Both the position numbers and the translations under genes were made by a program. Below are positions 62,656 through 64,000 of a DNA stretch of 64,000 nucleotides, one piece after another (position 1 is the stretch's first letter; each line of letters begins with the position of its first letter). Origin of the DNA: Arbacia lixula (taxonomy: Eukaryota; Echinodermata; Echinoidea; Arbacioida; Arbaciidae); assembly GCA_963669155.1 (NCBI GenBank), contig OZ022590.1, positions 126,501-190,500 on the forward strand, given 5' to 3'. The notes beneath the pieces were generated by a model that was given only the letters and a program-made list of their open reading frames with translations, searched no databases and was not told the origin of the DNA.

Positions 62656-62874
62656 GAGGAGGAGGAGGAGGAGGAGAGTAAGGAGATGTAAATTTGAAAT
62701 CGAAGAAGGAGCATGGAGGTGGATGTGCTGGCATGGTAGATCTGTCGTTTCCTATATTCAGTCCTTGTGGTACTCACGTGTCTTTTCGGTGCTGGAAACG
62801 GCAGAGACCCTGGCGCTTCCCGCCAAAACAAACAGCAGAAGACTCCAAACTAACATCCATTTTATCTCCGACAT
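49229..62874 (-). CDS. Relaxin-receptor-like LGR (type C leucine-rich-repeat GPCR)
   Basis: Exons on the minus strand are 62778-62874, 61956-62105, 61015-61149, 60649-60763, 57829-57903, 57330-57401, 55641-55712, 55036-55107, 54557-54628, 54316-54387, 53668-53739, 52623-52694, 50642-50713 and 49229-50378. They join in phase to 765 codons; human RXFP1 has 757. Order: signal peptide (MLVWSLLLFVLAG), LDLa1 (33-83, degenerate), LDLa2 (83-128, CDGDEHCSDGSDELFC), LRRNT (CSVCSAGAAVCD), nine LRRs each in one phase-2 exon (72 bp, one of 75 bp), hinge with YRLCCLF, then 7TM with NLAVADW, DRY at 524-526 and NPYLY at 721-725. RXFP-type receptors bind relaxin-like peptides and signal through G proteins; the ligand here is inferred. 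GRL101-like receptors are the main alternative, but those usually have more LDLa modules. No neighbour shares its pathway. Confidence 0.93.
50714..52622. other. LGR intron 12
   Basis: No LRR exon was found here although the gene has nine rather than ten repeats. It contains a partly duplicated phrase near 51050-51215 (ccatttaagaatgctatt..ag and gattatgtagttatgtagtt twice) and a CTA array at 52226-52305. The rest is AT-rich unique sequence. Confidence 0.55.
52226..52305. repeat. CTA microsatellite in LGR intron 12
   Basis: About 25 nearly perfect ACT/CTA triplets. The Thr-rich or Ser-rich frames here are artefacts. Confidence 0.93.
52899..52930. repeat. AT microsatellite in LGR intron 11
   Basis: About 16 AT dinucleotides between two LRR exons. 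Confidence 0.93.
54105..54185 (+). repeat. tRNA-like (possibly SINE-derived) sequence in LGR intron 10
   Basis: tagcctagtagtttaggc resembles a D-arm with box A, and agattcgattcccgg at 54165-54179 resembles box B of the T-arm, at a tRNA-like spacing. Acceptor and T stems do not pair well, so this is a tRNA pseudogene or the head of a tRNA-derived SINE, not a working tRNA. An AT-rich tail follows. Confidence 0.4.
55713..57329. other. LGR intron 6
   Basis: No further LRR exon recognised. A frame at 56040-56354 (+) has no known domain. Near 56130-56160 there is a short inverted pair, cggcgtgaataa and ttattcacgtcg. Otherwise it is AT-rich unique sequence. Confidence 0.5.
57984..58714 (+). mobile_element. 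MITE family B, solitary copy in LGR intron 4
   Basis: It shares the ends (CAGGGATACTGTCATGGAAGG; CCTAACGCCTCCCTG) and long internal blocks with 23593-24439, including aaagtcgcttgtcc-like cgcttgtccagttctg, atatcagc and acaacagctaaatgtcgg. Flanks atcatat and gtcatct agree at five of seven positions, in line with a decayed 7-bp target duplication. It lacks the nested TTAA element. A poly-C/poly-A run (58425-58455) interrupts it. Confidence 0.82.
59420..59950 (+). mobile_element. LINE reverse transcriptase remnant in LGR intron 4
   Basis: Pieces read SLDLLAEWCRKNDI, then SPVWHTAITQFQSDKI followed by CVQTRAFKII, and later LPPSKREIYDRQLRNMF-like text in another frame. The SPVWHT..T..QSD.I..VQ.RA wording is typical of the region after the catalytic palm in CR1/Rex-type LINEs. 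Stops and frame changes show it is inactive. Confidence 0.75.
60478..60513. repeat. CA microsatellite in LGR intron 4
   Basis: About 17 nearly perfect CA dinucleotides, 135 bp downstream of the LRRNT exon on the gene strand. Confidence 0.93.
62385..62660. repeat. TAG triplet array in LGR intron 1
   Basis: About 275 bp of TAG/CAG/AAG triplets, then GGA triplets to 62676. It lies about 100 bp after the signal-peptide exon donor on the gene strand. Poly-Thr and poly-Tyr frames here are artefacts. Confidence 0.95.
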
Positions 62875-64000
62875 GGTGCTGTTATGATGGTGTCGCTCAC
62901 TTGCTCGCTTTTTAGATTTAAGAACCGAGGAACCTCTGCCAGCAGGTTTTGGAAGAATTACAAGCGTAGTACCAGTAAACTCTCAGCTAATCCAAACCCT
63001 CTTCAAAAAGATATCAATTTCACTGCATCGCACCTATCCAACCACGGCAGTTCTAGGGAACCGTTTATTATAATTTAGGGAACGACGCTTCTGTATTTGA
63101 AGCATCGTGACTTCGGCAGTTATATAACCCGGTGGTAGATTATGTAGCTGCTAAAGAGCTATAATAGAGGTCAAATGAAAGTGCCTGTCATAGTAGACTT
63201 GAACCCAGGCTAGGTTGGTTTTTATTGAAAGGGATTGGTTTTGTTACATGATGTTGTGTGGGTGCAGATTAGGTGATGTTTTCTTATTGTATTATTACGT
63301 GTACCGCTCCAGTAGGTAGCTCTGGTTTAACTTATGCCTGCTCTATTGATTGCCCGGCATAGCAGTGAATTCAGGGCTATTGCTGCCACAGTGTGATTGG
63401 TGCGCATAGCAGGGTGATCGGTGCACTGCGAAATGTATACACGTGTGAATGAGGTGTTCTGAGTACGAGATTTGAGGTACAATGTACATGTAAGAGACGG
63501 CAGAAGCCTCTAAGATCTGAAAGTGAGAAGATCGCTGTATGAATCGAAAGGCACCGAAATCGAAGTGGGTTCGACCAAAGATGTTTAAGTACATGGAGAC
63601 CCAGCAGCCATTTAATTAATGCAGATTCATTGTATTCTGCTTCTAGTAAAAAAAAGAACGCTTTACAAAGATTTTCTCTATGATCTCCCATGTTCGAAGA
63701 CGCCGATTCTCTGGTTGATTTTTGCCTGGATTTGACGTATAAACAAATTCGGATGCGCAGAAGAATTTGGGGAAATATCCTCACCCCATAAACTTGCGCA
63801 GTTGTGACATGTAAATAGCCTATACATTCAGATCGCCGAGGAAGTGATAGTTCGTCTCATTGCCTGAAACCAAAAGTTGATTACTTGCTTCATATTCCAC
63901 ATCTGATACCAACAATCTATTCAAAAAATGACAATTGAGCGTACAGAAGCGTTCGGGTCGGTGCGGCAATGTGATTGTAGTGTTTGGTTTCTTCGGCCTT
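62875..64000. other. 5' flank of the LGR gene
   Basis: No coding exon recognised. TTATATAA at 63120-63127 could be a TATA element for the minus-strand gene, about 245 bp before its ATG; this is only a sequence match. From about 63822 a copy of the dispersed repeat seen in CDC20 intron 2 runs to beyond 63930. Confidence 0.5.
63822..63935. repeat. Second copy of the CDC20 intron 2 dispersed repeat
   Basis: It shares tacattcagatcgcc, aggaagtgatagttcgtctc, caaaagttgatta, atattccacatctga and aaaaatgacaatt with 26520-26640, in the same orientation. Confidence 0.85.

Noticed and set aside
62336-62831. Poly-Thr and poly-Tyr frames
   Set aside because: Composition artefacts of the TAG array in LGR intron 1.

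Overview
The window is nuclear DNA of an animal. Its genes have many short exons with GT-AG introns and lie far apart among microsatellites, inverted-repeat transposons and LINE remnants. Base composition is AT-rich outside a few arrays. The gene set fits an invertebrate. A relaxin-receptor-like LGR with LDLa modules and the dense TACATGTA-type motifs made me think of a marine deuterostome such as an echinoderm, but the sequence alone does not prove this.

Layout. (1) 915-1003 (+) is the last coding exon of FIS1, the tail anchor of the mitochondrial and peroxisomal fission adaptor; the rest lies to the left. (2) 9607-17919 (-) is a complete nine-exon GPR180 gene (452 codons). Its introns hold an L2/CR1-like LINE, two small inverted-repeat elements and a minisatellite in which every unit carries an AP-1-type heptamer. 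(3) 17920-25493 is intergenic, with a foldback element, long CT arrays and two inverted copies of one MITE, one carrying a nested TTAA-type MITE. (4) 25494-35792 (+) is a complete ten-exon CDC20 gene (520 codons) with C-box, KIL motif, WD40 propeller and IR tail. (5) 35793-42023 is intergenic, with a GTG-rich dispersed repeat and nested transposons. (6) 42024-44896 (-) is a two-exon VAMP/synaptobrevin-type R-SNARE (120 codons) whose membrane anchor is encoded by an ATC/GTC-like triplet tract. (7) 44897-49228 is intergenic, with broken mariner pieces. (8) 49229-62874 (-) is a complete 14-exon relaxin-receptor-like LGR (765 codons): signal peptide, two LDLa modules, LRRNT, nine one-exon LRRs and a 7TM exon.

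The five genes are not an operon and share no evident pathway. All exon phases agree across all junctions in the four complete genes, which is the strongest support for the models. I saw no microbial-type defence system, CRISPR array, rRNA gene or intact tRNA gene. The less usual material is in gene details (a GC-AG intron, paired loss of two LDLa cysteines, a microsatellite-like transmembrane segment, a tandem copy of the GPR180 3' coding end) and in several apparently non-autonomous inverted-repeat transposon families with visible target-site duplications.
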